A stretch of 64,000 nt of DNA from JAYSYM01 sp964543475 (GTDB taxonomy: Bacteria > Bdellovibrionota > Bdellovibrionia > Bdellovibrionales > JAMPXM01). The notes beneath the pieces are model-generated. The model had not been told where the DNA came from and did no database searches. It was given only the letters and a program-made list of their open reading frames with translations. The position numbers were made by a program, and so were the translations under genes. Positions within the stretch are counted from its first letter, which is position 1. Each line of letters starts with the position of its first letter. This document shows, piece after piece, positions 50,387-59,531 of the stretch. The stretch covers positions 558,001 through 622,000 of the forward strand of contig CAZIYJ010000001.1 of assembly GCA_964543475.1 (NCBI GenBank), given 5' to 3'.

Positions 50387-51841
50387 TTAGACTTCTGCAC
50401 CTGGTGGAGGTCGAAGGCCTTTTTTCTTAATCTTCTCGACCAGAGTTGTTCGATTGAGTTTCAAAAGCAACGCTGCTTGGTTTCTGTTCCAGCCAGTGCG
50501 CTCGAGAGCTTGTAAGATCAACGCGTTCTCGAATGAATCTACTGCCGTGTTGAAGTCCATTCCATCATCTGGAAGTTCAAATGAGTCAGCAGTGCCAGCA
50601 CCTGCTGCGACTGCGCCCGCGCCGCCACCTAAGTTTAGCGATGCGCTAACTCGGTATTGCTCAGGTAGATCAACTTTTTCAACGATGCCATTACCTTTTA
50701 AAATCGCGAGACGCTCAACTAAGTTTTCAAGCTCGCGAATATTTCCTGGCCAGCCGTAGTTAGTTAAGCAATCCATCGACTCAGGCGAGAAGCCTGCAAT
50801 CGAACGATTCTTTGAAGCATTAAACTGCTGAACGAAGTGGTGCAGGAGTAAAGGGATATCTGTGCGTCTTTGCTTAAGAGCAGGGATCACTATTGGAATC
50901 ACATTTAAGCGATAGAATAGATCTTCTCTGAACTGTCCCTTTGCGACTGCTTTTTCTAAATTGATATTTGTTGCCGCGATCACTCGCACGTCAGCAGACA
51001 CAGTTTTCGCTGAGCCGACTGCTTCAAATTTACGTTCTTGAAGAATACGAAGAAGCTTTACTTGAAGCGGAAGAGAAAGTTCGCCGATCTCATCTAAGAA
51101 GATCGTTCCACCTTGAGCGAGTTCGAAGCGACCTACGCGATTTGCTATCGCGCCAGTAAAAGCACCTTTAATGTGGCCAAAGAGTTCGCTTTCAAGAAGC
51201 TCACCAGGAATCGCGCCGCAATTGATTGGAATGAAAGGCTTATCTGAGCGAGGAGAATTGTAGTGAATCGCCTTTGCAACTAACTCTTTTCCAGTTCCGC
51301 TCTCGCCTGTAACAAGAACGGTAGAATCAGAATCAGAAACTCGTTCGACCATTTGAAGAACGTTTCTGATCTCATTGCTTTGTCCAATAATATTGTCGAA
51401 ACGATACTTCTTATGAAGTGCAGACTTAAGTTGTTGGTTCTCTTGTTGCAGGCTCTTAAGAGAAAGGGCTCTGTTTGCAAGACCAACGATCTCTTCTAAA
51501 TTGAATGGCTTCGTTAAAAAGTGAAACGCACCAAGCTGTGTTGCTCTGACTGCAGTTTCAATTGTTCCGTGGCCAGTCAAAATAATTACTTGGATATTAG
51601 GATGAGTGGCTCTGAGGCGAGTCATCAAATCCATGCCGTCACCATCGGGCAATCGTAAATCAACGATTGCAAGATCAATTGCTTGGTCTGAGCCAGAGAG
51701 CGTGTCAGCTTCTTTTGCGCAATTAGCAGTGATGACTTGGAAACCTTGTCGATCGAACACTCTAAAGAGAGCGGTTCTCAAACTTGACTCATCATCTACT
51801 ATTAAAATTCTTTGCAGCTTATTAGAAACTTGAGCTTGCAT
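50387..51841 (-). CDS. Sigma-54-dependent response regulator (NtrC family)
   Basis: 484 residues. Receiver domain with phospho-acceptor D61 (AIVDLRLPDGDG), AAA+ domain with Walker A GESGTGKE (~179), the sigma-54 contact loop GAFTGA and Walker B-type LDEIGEL, and a C-terminal Fis helix-turn-helix (NRNQAALLLKLNRTTL). Ala/Gly-rich linker before the last. Probably the partner of the sensor kinase encoded upstream on the same strand at 52080-53999. Confidence 0.94.
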   Translation of the reverse strand: MQAQVSNKLQRILIVDDESSLRTALFRVFDRQGFQVITANCAKEADTLSGSDQAIDLAIVDLRLPDGDGMDLMTRLRATHPNIQVIILTGHGTIETAVRATQLGAFHFLTKPFNLEEIVGLANRALSLKSLQQENQQLKSALHKKYRFDNIIGQSNEIRNVLQMVERVSDSDSTVLVTGESGTGKELVAKAIHYNSPRSDKPFIPINCGAIPGELLESELFGHIKGAFTGAIANRVGRFELAQGGTIFLDEIGELSLPLQVKLLRILQERKFEAVGSAKTVSADVRVIAATNINLEKAVAKGQFREDLFYRLNVIPIVIPALKQRRTDIPLLLHHFVQQFNASKNRSIAGFSPESMDCLTNYGWPGNIRELENLVERLAILKGNGIVEKVDLPEQYRVSASLNLGGGAGAVAAGAGTADSFELPDDGMDFNTAVDSFENALILQALERTGWNRNQAALLLKLNRTTLVEKIKKKGLRPPPGAEV

Positions 51842-51962
51842 CGACTTCCCTTCCTTGGTTCAGCCTGACTTATTATCCGTCAACCGCTTGGCATCCTGCC
51901 GCGTTCTTGGCCTTACTGACTGTTTCTCAGAGATGATGGCGTATATAGAAATGGTAACTGTA

Positions 51963-52006
51963 ATTTTGGCGCCGTCAAAGCCCCGTACACATCAGGACGC
52001 CAAAAT
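51963..52006. other. Inverted repeat between kinase and regulator
   Basis: ATTTTGGCG (51963-51971) and CGCCAAAAT (51998-52006), 9-bp perfect, 26-nt loop. Lies 74 bp past the kinase stop, so it may be a weak terminator or operator upstream of the regulator; no T run follows. Confidence 0.4.
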
Positions 52007-52079
52007 CTAGACACGACTCTTCGGAGGGCCAGAGCTGAAAGTTGGCTAACTAGTTGACGACACACAGATGCGCTTGATC

Positions 52080-53999
52080 TCAGTCTTGTTGTGAAGAAAT
52101 CGGGAAGGAAATTTTTGCCTGCGTGCCACCTGCTGGACTGGAAGAAATATCCAAGCGGCCACCGTGATCGTTAATAATTTGCAAAGCTACTGTGAAGCCT
52201 AGGCTCCCGCTGAGCTGGCTATGTTTTTGTGCGTTTCTGTGCGGGAATCCAGTCGAGTCGAGATCGGACTTTTCAGAATCGAATCCAATTCCATTGTCTT
52301 CAATCACCAACATGTAAGAAGAAGAGCTTTCGGTCAATACGATTGTAATTTGCCCACTATGTTTTTGTTCGCGACGTTTTCTCTCTGCGATCGCTTCTTG
52401 CGAGTTCTGTAAAAAACTTCTGACTGCTTGAGCGAGATAGTTGAACTGACCACTCACCATTATTGGTTTTTCTGGCGCAGAAACGGTGACGTCGATGCCT
52501 GTTGCACGCGTTTGTAACTCAGTAATTTTAAGCGCTTGATTGACGACTTCACGAAGATCAATATCTCGAACTTCATCGGTCGTAGATTTTCTTGTGAAGC
52601 CCAAAAGATTTTGTACGATCTCGCGACATCGACGAGCACCTTTTTCCATGTCGTGAATATCGCTAAAGTAAGGTTCGTTCCCGTTAAGATCCATTTGAAT
52701 GAGCTGTAAGAATGAGAGCATGCCGCCGAGCGGGTTATTAAGCTCGTGCGCAATACTACTTCCGATAGTTCCGAGCTCTGCCATCTTTGCGCTCTCTAGA
52801 ATCTGTCGCTCGAGCTTTTGTTGCATCGAAATGTCGCGATACATATTCACATAGACAGTCGTACCTTCTGCTTTGAATTGTAGTGACTGGCTGTGCACAT
52901 CAAAGATGACATTTTGATCGCCAGGAGTCTTCTTTGGCGGAAGCCTAAAGCTCTGGCCCAGTTTACAAGTTTCACACGGTGACTTTCTTCCGAACAAAAC
53001 AGCGTAGCATTTCTTTCCGATAACCTTATCGAATCCTAAGCCTGTGTGTTTGATGTAAGCTTTGTTTGTGCGAAGGAGAGTGTATTCCCGATCCATTAAG
53101 CTTACTGGCTCAATGATCGCATCGAATGTTGCGTCCCACTGAGCTTTTAAGGTCTCGCTCTGCTCGAGCTTTAAGAGTCGATCCATTGCGAGAGCAACGG
53201 CGTCTGTCACTTGTGTTAAAAAAGCACCTTCGTCTTTTGTGAATGGACGATCTTTTTCTCGAGCGAAATAAATTTTTCCGATTTGCTCGCCTCCTCGAGT
53301 AAGAGGCGAATCAAATACAACCAAGCCTTGCCGTTCAGCAAGCTGGGCAGGGCCCATTGAGGTTTGTTGAGAGCGAAATACAACGCGTGTCCAAGACAAA
53401 CCTAAAGCGCTGTTAAGCGCTTCATTCACTAATCGCTCCATTTCGGCAACGTTAGTGGCTCGATGAACGGCGACGAAAGCTCGGTGCAAACCTTCGACTC
53501 TGTGGTTTGTTTGTAAAAGCTTTGCGCGAGTGTCTTCTAAAAATTTCTGACGCTTTTCAACTCGATCTTCAAGATCTAATGAGAGTCTCTTTAAGCTTTC
53601 ATTTTGTTCGTTCACTAAATTTAGAAGTTGAGAATTTTGTCGAGCAAGTAAGTGTTCGCTCAAAGCCTCTTCAACTGCGTGGTCGAATTGCTGATCTCCG
53701 AATTCTTGAATGACTTTAAAGACGTGACCTAAATTAATTGCTCGGCGCAACTGATCAGCGTTGGCACCTTCAGCAATTAAAACTTTTTGAGGCGACGGAT
53801 GGTGAGAGTTAAATGCGTCAGCCACAGCTTTAAATGTTGAGGCAGAGAGTAACTTTGCGGGGAAAGCCACCACACTATAGGCATTTGATTCTAAAAATTT
53901 TTGTGCTTCAACTAAATCGGTGGCAAAGTCTGCTCCGAAACCAATTTGCGTAGGGGTCGGATGTCCGACCACTAGCACGCTAGATTTTAAAGACTGCAT
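52080..53999 (-). CDS. Sensor histidine kinase with degenerate receiver, GAF and PAS domains
   Basis: 639 residues, cytoplasmic (no membrane segment). Residues 1-110 resemble a receiver fold, but the phospho-Asp is missing; 130-170 coiled coil; 175-280 GAF; 285-395 PAS with cysteines C331, C342 and C345 (KKCYAVLFGRKSPCETC) that could bind a metal or cluster; HisKA with H418 (SSIAHELNNP); then N, G1 and G2 boxes of the ATPase (LQNSQEAI, EDNGIGFD, SGSLGFTVALQI). Phosphorylates probably the NtrC-type regulator. Its start overlaps the HAD gene by 13 bp. Confidence 0.9.
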   Translation of the reverse strand: MQSLKSSVLVVGHPTPTQIGFGADFATDLVEAQKFLESNAYSVVAFPAKLLSASTFKAVADAFNSHHPSPQKVLIAEGANADQLRRAINLGHVFKVIQEFGDQQFDHAVEEALSEHLLARQNSQLLNLVNEQNESLKRLSLDLEDRVEKRQKFLEDTRAKLLQTNHRVEGLHRAFVAVHRATNVAEMERLVNEALNSALGLSWTRVVFRSQQTSMGPAQLAERQGLVVFDSPLTRGGEQIGKIYFAREKDRPFTKDEGAFLTQVTDAVALAMDRLLKLEQSETLKAQWDATFDAIIEPVSLMDREYTLLRTNKAYIKHTGLGFDKVIGKKCYAVLFGRKSPCETCKLGQSFRLPPKKTPGDQNVIFDVHSQSLQFKAEGTTVYVNMYRDISMQQKLERQILESAKMAELGTIGSSIAHELNNPLGGMLSFLQLIQMDLNGNEPYFSDIHDMEKGARRCREIVQNLLGFTRKSTTDEVRDIDLREVVNQALKITELQTRATGIDVTVSAPEKPIMVSGQFNYLAQAVRSFLQNSQEAIAERKRREQKHSGQITIVLTESSSSYMLVIEDNGIGFDSEKSDLDSTGFPHRNAQKHSQLSGSLGFTVALQIINDHGGRLDISSSPAGGTQAKISFPISSQQD

Positions 54000-54667
54000 A
54001 CTTGAGGCAAATCCTTTAATTCCTCAATTTGAAAATCTGCAGTTTCTTCAGCGTTTTCAGGTTTCATGTGAACATGTTCGCCGTAGCGAACCCAACAAGT
54101 TTGCCACCCAAGGCGTTTTGCAGGCGCAATATCACTATCAACACGATTACCAACACTCAGATATTCAAACGGAGTTCCGCCAAATTCTGTTTGCAACTTT
54201 GTGAATGCTTGCTGTTTGGTCTCAGTGAGCACATCGACAATTTCAATTTGCTCAAAGAAGCGCGCAATCTTAAGAAGTTCAATTTTTCGACTCTGTGTAC
54301 GTGGATCGCCAGCCGTAACGAGAAAGAGACGGTAGCGACCTTTCAGAGACTCAAGTAAATCAATCGCTCCATCTCGCAAGCGAATATTTTCTTCTACGTT
54401 TCTGCTGTGGAATGCCTTGTGACCCGCAAAGGCTACATCGTTGATGTACGTATCGGTTCGTACACCGATTTTTTCTGCCAACTCGCGATAGATCTGCGAT
54501 CGGGGATTTGATTTGAGCAATGAAGTGCGAACACTCAGACAAGTTTCAATGTCGCAGTTAAGGCCTGCATCTATCATCGCCTGACACGATTCGCGAGCTG
54601 CGATCGGAATTAAAAATCCGCTCGTGTCGAGAAGAGTATCGTCTAGGTCAAAGATGATCGACTTCAC
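53987..54667 (-). CDS. HAD-superfamily hydrolase
   Basis: 226 residues from GTG 54667 (AAGGA site). DLDDTLLDT motif 1 (nucleophile Asp), TAGDP motif 2 and VGNRVDSDIAPAK motif 4 in correct order; the cap is a small alpha-helical type. Phosphatase, substrate unknown. It overlaps the M14 gene by 20 bp and the kinase gene by 13 bp, so all three are translated as one unit. Confidence 0.88.
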   Translation of the reverse strand: MKSIIFDLDDTLLDTSGFLIPIAARESCQAMIDAGLNCDIETCLSVRTSLLKSNPRSQIYRELAEKIGVRTDTYINDVAFAGHKAFHSRNVEENIRLRDGAIDLLESLKGRYRLFLVTAGDPRTQSRKIELLKIARFFEQIEIVDVLTETKQQAFTKLQTEFGGTPFEYLSVGNRVDSDIAPAKRLGWQTCWVRYGEHVHMKPENAEETADFQIEELKDLPQVCSL

Positions 54668-55358
54668 TGCGCATTCCTTTATCTTTGAAAACAGCGGAAA
54701 TTCCATTTTCGAATCTTGGCCAAATCGGAGTGAGATCCGTTACTCCGTCACGTTCTTCAATACAGATTACAGGTATTTTGTTATCGTGCCACCCGTACTG
54801 ACTTAAACTGCCGGTAGTTGGATATCCAATGTCCTCCTGAAGATTGTATCCAGATGCCGCTGCCAATCGCTCAGCATCTTTCCAGCCTGGTTTTCCTGTG
54901 CAAACCACGCATGGCTCCCAGCTATGACAATGAATAATGAGCCTTGGTTTAAAAATTTGAATGAGTTCGACAACACCTTGGACCTCAGGCTCACTCGCCG
55001 GCGATTTTCCGGGAAAGTACCGCTCTTTTTCAAAGGCCGAAGACCAGTTTGAAGAAGGATAGTTGCGGTTGAGATCAACCCCTCGGCCGTTCACCCTTGA
55101 ATTATTTTTAAAGCCATCGACGTTCAGACAAGGAATCAAAATCCATGGGGCAATTGACTCTGGGAGCTGAGATTTTAGCCACTGAAGCGATTTTTCAGCG
55201 AGTTCAACACCTTCGGGTTCATCGCCGTGGATGCCTCCCATCAACAAAATGGGCTGCTGAGACGCAAGGCTATCTAGCGGCGTCGATGAGTAGAGAGAAA
55301 TGTCGGTTCCGAGTGCGGTTTTTTTCCAACTCGGTGTGACTGAAAAGTACCTTGGCAC
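54648..55358 (-). CDS. M14 zinc carboxypeptidase, MpaA-like murein amidase
   Basis: 236 residues, cytoplasmic. Zn ligands H-x2-E in GIHGDEPEG (~43) and His in HCHSWEP; catalytic Glu in CIEERDG (~208); substrate motif NGRGVDLNRNYP is close to murein-tripeptide amidases (MpaA), which cut gamma-D-Glu-mDAP bonds during murein recycling. MpaA length is ~240, so it fits. First gene of the M14-HAD-kinase unit. In a predator, handling prey-derived murein peptides is plausible but not shown. Confidence 0.85.
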   Translation of the reverse strand: MPRYFSVTPSWKKTALGTDISLYSSTPLDSLASQQPILLMGGIHGDEPEGVELAEKSLQWLKSQLPESIAPWILIPCLNVDGFKNNSRVNGRGVDLNRNYPSSNWSSAFEKERYFPGKSPASEPEVQGVVELIQIFKPRLIIHCHSWEPCVVCTGKPGWKDAERLAAASGYNLQEDIGYPTTGSLSQYGWHDNKIPVICIEERDGVTDLTPIWPRFENGISAVFKDKGMRSEVDHL

Positions 55359-55476
55359 CCCCTCACTTTAGCGGCATGTTCGTTCGCTTGTCGAGCTAGG
55401 AAGATTGCAGGAGATGTCCTTTGGCTAAGTGATCCTCTGCTGGACTATTTCGCCTCAAAACTCTAGTATCGCGGCA

Positions 55477-56892
55477 ATGAATACTACGACGAATACACCT
55501 TCTGTAAACAAAGAGTTCTCGGTCATTATTTTAGCGGCTGGAAAAGGGACTCGAATGAAGTCTCCCTTGCCTAAAGTCCTGCACCCAGTGGCAGGGGTAC
55601 CGATCATCAAAAAAGTGATCGATGCAGTACGTGGAGCAGGAGCTTCCGAGATTCGAGTTGTTGTGGGTCATGGTGAAGCGCTTGTTCGAAAGGTTGTCGA
55701 ACCGATGGGAGTTAAATGCTTCCCTCAAGTGAATCAACTCGGAACTGCCGATGCGGTGAAGTCGGCAGAGCCTGACACGATGACGGGAACGATTTTAATT
55801 TTAAATGGCGATCACCCGCTCATCGAAGCTGTCGACATCATAAATATTTTGCGTGAAGTGAATGATACCAAATCAGACTGCGCGGTTGTTTCGGCTGATG
55901 TTAAAAATCCCGGGAAGTTTGGTCGTATTGTTCGACATCAAGGCGAATTAAAAGCGATCGTTGAAGCCGCTGATGCGGGAGCAGAGACCTTAAAGATTCG
56001 CGAAGTGAATACGGGTATCTATGCTATCGCCTCTGAAACACTTAACGAGTATTTACCAAAGATTGAAAATCATAATTCAAAAAAAGAATTTTACTTCACC
56101 GACATCATTGGTCTTTGCCAAGAGTCAGGAGAAAAAGTAACTGCAGTCAAAGCTCGAGCATCGGTTGCAGTTGGGGTGAACACTCAAACTGAACTTGCAA
56201 TGGCTTCTCGTCAGCTCTTCCGGCGTAAGCGAGAGAAGTTGATGGAAGACGGCGTTTTGATGATTGAGCCTCGCACAACGTTTATCGAAGAAGATGTAAC
56301 AGTTGAAGCGGGGACAGTGATCTATCCGGGAGTCTATCTCCGCGGTAAAACTTCGATCGGACCTTTTTGTGTTCTTGAGCCGAACTGTTACATCGCAAAC
56401 TCAAAATTGGCTGACGGTGTTGTTGTGAAGGTCGGAACGTACATGGAGCAAGCGATCGTTGAGTCGAGAGCCGATGTTGGACCCTACGCGCACTTACGCC
56501 CGGGCACCGAAATTGGCGTTGAGGCGCACATCGGAAATTTTGTTGAGCTAAAGAAAACGAAATTTGGCAAACGATCAAAAGCGGGACACTTAACTTATCT
56601 TGGTGATGCGCTGATTGGTGAAGACGTAAATATTGGTTGCGGTACAATCACTTGCAACTACGCAGCTGACAAAAAGAAATATCGAACAAAAATTGGCGAC
56701 CGAGCATTTATCGGAAGCGATACCCAATTTATCGCTCCGGTAGAAATTGGCGCTGACTCAGTCATTGGCTCCGGCTCAACGATCACTAAAGATGTCCCGG
56801 CCGGCTCTCTTGCCGTTGCCCGCGGAAAGCAAGTGATCAAAGAAAACTACAAGCCGAAACCAATCGAGGCAGACCCAGAAGAAAAGGCATAG
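55477..56892 (+). CDS. glmU: Bifunctional GlmU (GlcNAc-1-P uridyltransferase/acetyltransferase)
   Basis: 471 residues from ATG 55477 (the frame is open to 55429, but the extension is unlike the family). N-terminal nucleotidyltransferase motif GKGTRMKSPLPKVLHP; C-terminal left-handed beta-helix with KRSKAGHLTYLGDALIG and GCGTITCNY, the acetyltransferase site. Makes UDP-GlcNAc for murein and LPS. Its stop is 7 bp before the glmS ATG. Confidence 0.96.
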   Translation: MNTTTNTPSVNKEFSVIILAAGKGTRMKSPLPKVLHPVAGVPIIKKVIDAVRGAGASEIRVVVGHGEALVRKVVEPMGVKCFPQVNQLGTADAVKSAEPDTMTGTILILNGDHPLIEAVDIINILREVNDTKSDCAVVSADVKNPGKFGRIVRHQGELKAIVEAADAGAETLKIREVNTGIYAIASETLNEYLPKIENHNSKKEFYFTDIIGLCQESGEKVTAVKARASVAVGVNTQTELAMASRQLFRRKREKLMEDGVLMIEPRTTFIEEDVTVEAGTVIYPGVYLRGKTSIGPFCVLEPNCYIANSKLADGVVVKVGTYMEQAIVESRADVGPYAHLRPGTEIGVEAHIGNFVELKKTKFGKRSKAGHLTYLGDALIGEDVNIGCGTITCNYAADKKKYRTKIGDRAFIGSDTQFIAPVEIGADSVIGSGSTITKDVPAGSLAVARGKQVIKENYKPKPIEADPEEKA

Positions 56893-56899
56893 AGAAAAA

Positions 56900-58786
56900 A
56901 TGTGTGGAATTGTTGGTTACTTCGGTAACGGTAGTCCTAAAGATGTGATCGTCAATGGCTTAAAGAAGCTTGAGTATCGCGGCTATGACAGCGCCGGGAT
57001 AGCCATTTTAAACAATGGCGAATTCAAGCGCGTACGTGCATCCGGAAAACTTTCTGAATTGCAACGTAAGCTCGAAGGCGAAACGTTTACGGGTAAACTT
57101 GGAATTGGTCACACTCGCTGGGCCACTCACGGCGGACCAAGTGAACGAAACGCACATCCGCATAATGTTGAAGGTGTAAGCCTCGTTCACAACGGAATCA
57201 TTGAGAACTACCAAGAAATTCGCGAGCGACTTAAGGCCGATGGTGTAACTCCATCTTCTGATACCGATTCTGAACTTGTCGCTCACTTAATCGCACGCAA
57301 AGTTAAAAAGACGAACGATCTCTTTGAAGCAGTAAAAGAAGTTCTGCCAGAACTTCGAGGAGCTTATTCAATTTTAGTGGTGTGGGAGAAGCAGCCCGAA
57401 ACTCTGGTCGCTTTTAAAAACGGCCCACCATTGCTTCTTGGCGTTGGCAAAGATGAAATGCTCGTCGCGAGCGACATTCAAGCGGTGATCAACTACACAA
57501 ATCGCGTTGTTTATCTTGATGATTTAGAAATTGCGCACGTTCAAGGCTCGAAGTACCAGGTATTTTCTGCCGAAGGAAAGCTACTTAAAAAAGAAGAACA
57601 AGTTGTGCAGTGGAATAGTGAGCAAAGCGAAAAAGCTGGCTTCCGTCACTATATGCTCAAAGAAATCTACGAACAGCCAAGAGCAGTTGCGAATGCAGTG
57701 GCTCCGCACATCGATATCGAAAATAAGCGCACACGTTTAACCGGAGTTGGTTTTGGTGCGACGTCGTTTGATGAATTATCAAAACTTGATCCAGTTAAAG
57801 ATTTAAAGTTAACAGAGCAAGTCTTAAAAGAAGTTGAGCGAATTTTTATTATCGCCTGCGGCACAAGTTTCTATGCAGGAATGGTCGGCAAATACTATAT
57901 CGAATCACTTGCGCGAATTCCTGTCGAAGTCGAGATTGCTTCTGAGTTTCGATATCGCGATCCAGTAATTCCACCGAATACTTTAGTGATGACGATATCT
58001 CAAAGCGGCGAAACAGCCGATACACTTGCGGCGTTGCGATTAGCAAAGCAGGCGGGTGCTAAGACATTGAGTATTTGTAACGTAAGACGATCATCAATTG
58101 ATCGCGAAGCTCATGGTCACTTGTACATGAACTCGGGCGTTGAAATTGGCGTAGCTTCAACTAAGGCCTTCTCGAGTACCCTTGCTCTTCTAAATGTCTT
58201 CTCGCTTTTCTTAGCACGTACTCTCGGCAAAATGACCGAAGTGCACGAGCAAGAATATCTTGAGGCACTTCAGGCGGTTCCTGCGCAAATGGAAGCTGTC
58301 CTCTCTTACGATAAGTTTTTCGATGAAGCTTCGCACACGCTCAAAAATTTCAAAGGTATCTTGTACATGGGTCGTGGAGTGAGTTTCCCGATCGCAATGG
58401 AAGGAGCTTTGAAGTTAAAAGAGCTCGCTTACATGCACGCTGAGGGTTATGCCGCAGGCGAAATGAAACACGGGCCTTTAGCTCTTATTGATGAGCGCAT
58501 GCTGATCGTGATGCTTGCTCCTGCCGATAAACATTACGAGAAGACTTTGTCGAATCTCGAAGAAGCAAGAGCACGTGGCGGAAAAATTATTTCGGTTGGC
58601 ACCGGCGACAACAACGAATTGAAAAGTGTCAGCGAATATTATCTTTCGCTCCCTCAAGCAAAGTGGACGATGAATCCATTGCTCGAAGTTATCCCAATGC
58701 AACTACTGGCTTACCACGTAGCCGATGCTCTCGGTCACGATGTTGACCAGCCTCGTAACTTAGCTAAATCCGTCACCGTCGAATAA
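56900..58786 (+). CDS. glmS: Glucosamine-6-phosphate synthase
   Basis: 628 residues. Catalytic Cys2 in MCGIVGYFG after Met removal, THTRWATHG-type glutaminase motif (HTRWATHGGPSERNAHPH), two SIS domains (CGTSFYAG, STKAFSSTLALL) and the C-terminal LAKSVTVE end. First committed step to UDP-GlcNAc; paired with glmU. No riboswitch-ribozyme glmS leader is visible (only 7 bp upstream). The stop begins repeat copy E. Confidence 0.97.
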   Translation: MCGIVGYFGNGSPKDVIVNGLKKLEYRGYDSAGIAILNNGEFKRVRASGKLSELQRKLEGETFTGKLGIGHTRWATHGGPSERNAHPHNVEGVSLVHNGIIENYQEIRERLKADGVTPSSDTDSELVAHLIARKVKKTNDLFEAVKEVLPELRGAYSILVVWEKQPETLVAFKNGPPLLLGVGKDEMLVASDIQAVINYTNRVVYLDDLEIAHVQGSKYQVFSAEGKLLKKEEQVVQWNSEQSEKAGFRHYMLKEIYEQPRAVANAVAPHIDIENKRTRLTGVGFGATSFDELSKLDPVKDLKLTEQVLKEVERIFIIACGTSFYAGMVGKYYIESLARIPVEVEIASEFRYRDPVIPPNTLVMTISQSGETADTLAALRLAKQAGAKTLSICNVRRSSIDREAHGHLYMNSGVEIGVASTKAFSSTLALLNVFSLFLARTLGKMTEVHEQEYLEALQAVPAQMEAVLSYDKFFDEASHTLKNFKGILYMGRGVSFPIAMEGALKLKELAYMHAEGYAAGEMKHGPLALIDERMLIVMLAPADKHYEKTLSNLEEARARGGKIISVGTGDNNELKSVSEYYLSLPQAKWTMNPLLEVIPMQLLAYHVADALGHDVDQPRNLAKSVTVE

Positions 58787-58823
58787 AAGGTAGCTGCTAC
58801 CAGAGTGTAGCAAGGGTGCGTTA
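58784..58823 (+). repeat. Dispersed 3'-end palindromic repeat, copy E
   Basis: TAAAAGGTAGCTGCTACCAG, then AGTGTAGC and GTGCGTTA; the first TAA stops glmS and the terminal TTA stops the convergent acetyltransferase-like gene. Variant shared with A and D. Confidence 0.8.
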
Positions 58824-59162
58824 AGCGGAGATTGGGCCTGATTGGCTGCGATCAAACGTGTAGGGAAGAATTGTTCCAACGGCGGCTTCAAATTGTGTTG
58901 CTGCCCACTTAAGTTGACCGCTTGATTGATGAGAAACAGTTTTAGAAAGCTCACTTAAAAGAGTTCTTCCGTAACCATTACCGGCGTGTGCTTGGACTAC
59001 GAATAGATCGGCCAAGGTAATCACATCTTCATTTTGATAAAAATGCGCGAACGCTACTTGTTCGTTTTCGACTTCCATTGCGAGCGTGAAAGCTTCGCCG
59101 GGGACGTGAGGAAAGAGGCTGAAATCTTGTGGAGTAGCGAGCTTTAGTTTCATTGCCTTCAT
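58821..59162 (-). CDS. Short GNAT acetyltransferase-like protein
   Basis: 113 residues (AAGGAGAG site). The DLFVVQAHAGNGYGRTLLSEL segment is the acetyl-CoA-binding motif A of GNAT (Q/R-x2-G-x-G/A form here AHAGNGYG), but the chain is 40-50 residues shorter than typical and lacks the C-terminal motif B strand. Possibly a shortened, non-functional or specialised form. Its stop is supplied by the repeat. Confidence 0.6.
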   Translation of the reverse strand: MKAMKLKLATPQDFSLFPHVPGEAFTLAMEVENEQVAFAHFYQNEDVITLADLFVVQAHAGNGYGRTLLSELSKTVSHQSSGQLKWAATQFEAAVGTILPYTFDRSQSGPISA

Positions 59163-59215
59163 TATCTCTCCTTTTGGTGAAAAAGAGTAAAGTCAGGGTT
59201 CTGTCAGGGCCATTG

Positions 59216-59524
59216 TTAGCCTAATGGCTTAACGTCTCGGGAAGCCTCAGCTGCGCGGGCCTCTACCTCATAGGGAATATTCCAATAGGCAAGGTAGCTG
59301 TCTCGGTAGCGCAAGAGCCCCTGAGCATAGAACCAGAGGTATTTCGAGTAGAACTTCAGCACACCTTCGCGGCGCATCTGTGAGACATGTTCAAGCTCGT
59401 GCGCGGTTAATTGAGGCGAGGCTGTTGGGTGTTTTACAAATACAAACGGGTACAACACGATGGCATTTACTTTTAAGCGAGTTGCTAGCCGTGAGTTGTA
59501 TCGCCAACGGATTTTTAAACTCAT
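59216..59524 (-). CDS. Minimal HExxH metallopeptidase-like protein
   Basis: 102 residues. TAHELEHVSQMRREG carries the HExxH zinc motif, with a possible third ligand Glu in YEVEARAAE (~91). No signal or membrane segment. Too small for a full known peptidase family; perhaps a stand-alone fold of DUF4157-like proteins. Follows the acetyltransferase by 7 bp in the trmFO operon. Confidence 0.6.
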   Translation of the reverse strand: MSLKIRWRYNSRLATRLKVNAIVLYPFVFVKHPTASPQLTAHELEHVSQMRREGVLKFYSKYLWFYAQGLLRYRDSYLAYWNIPYEVEARAAEASRDVKPLG

Positions 59525-59531
59525 TCCGATA

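Noticed and set aside
56893..56899. glmS ribozyme leader
   Set aside because: Only 7 bp separate glmU and glmS.
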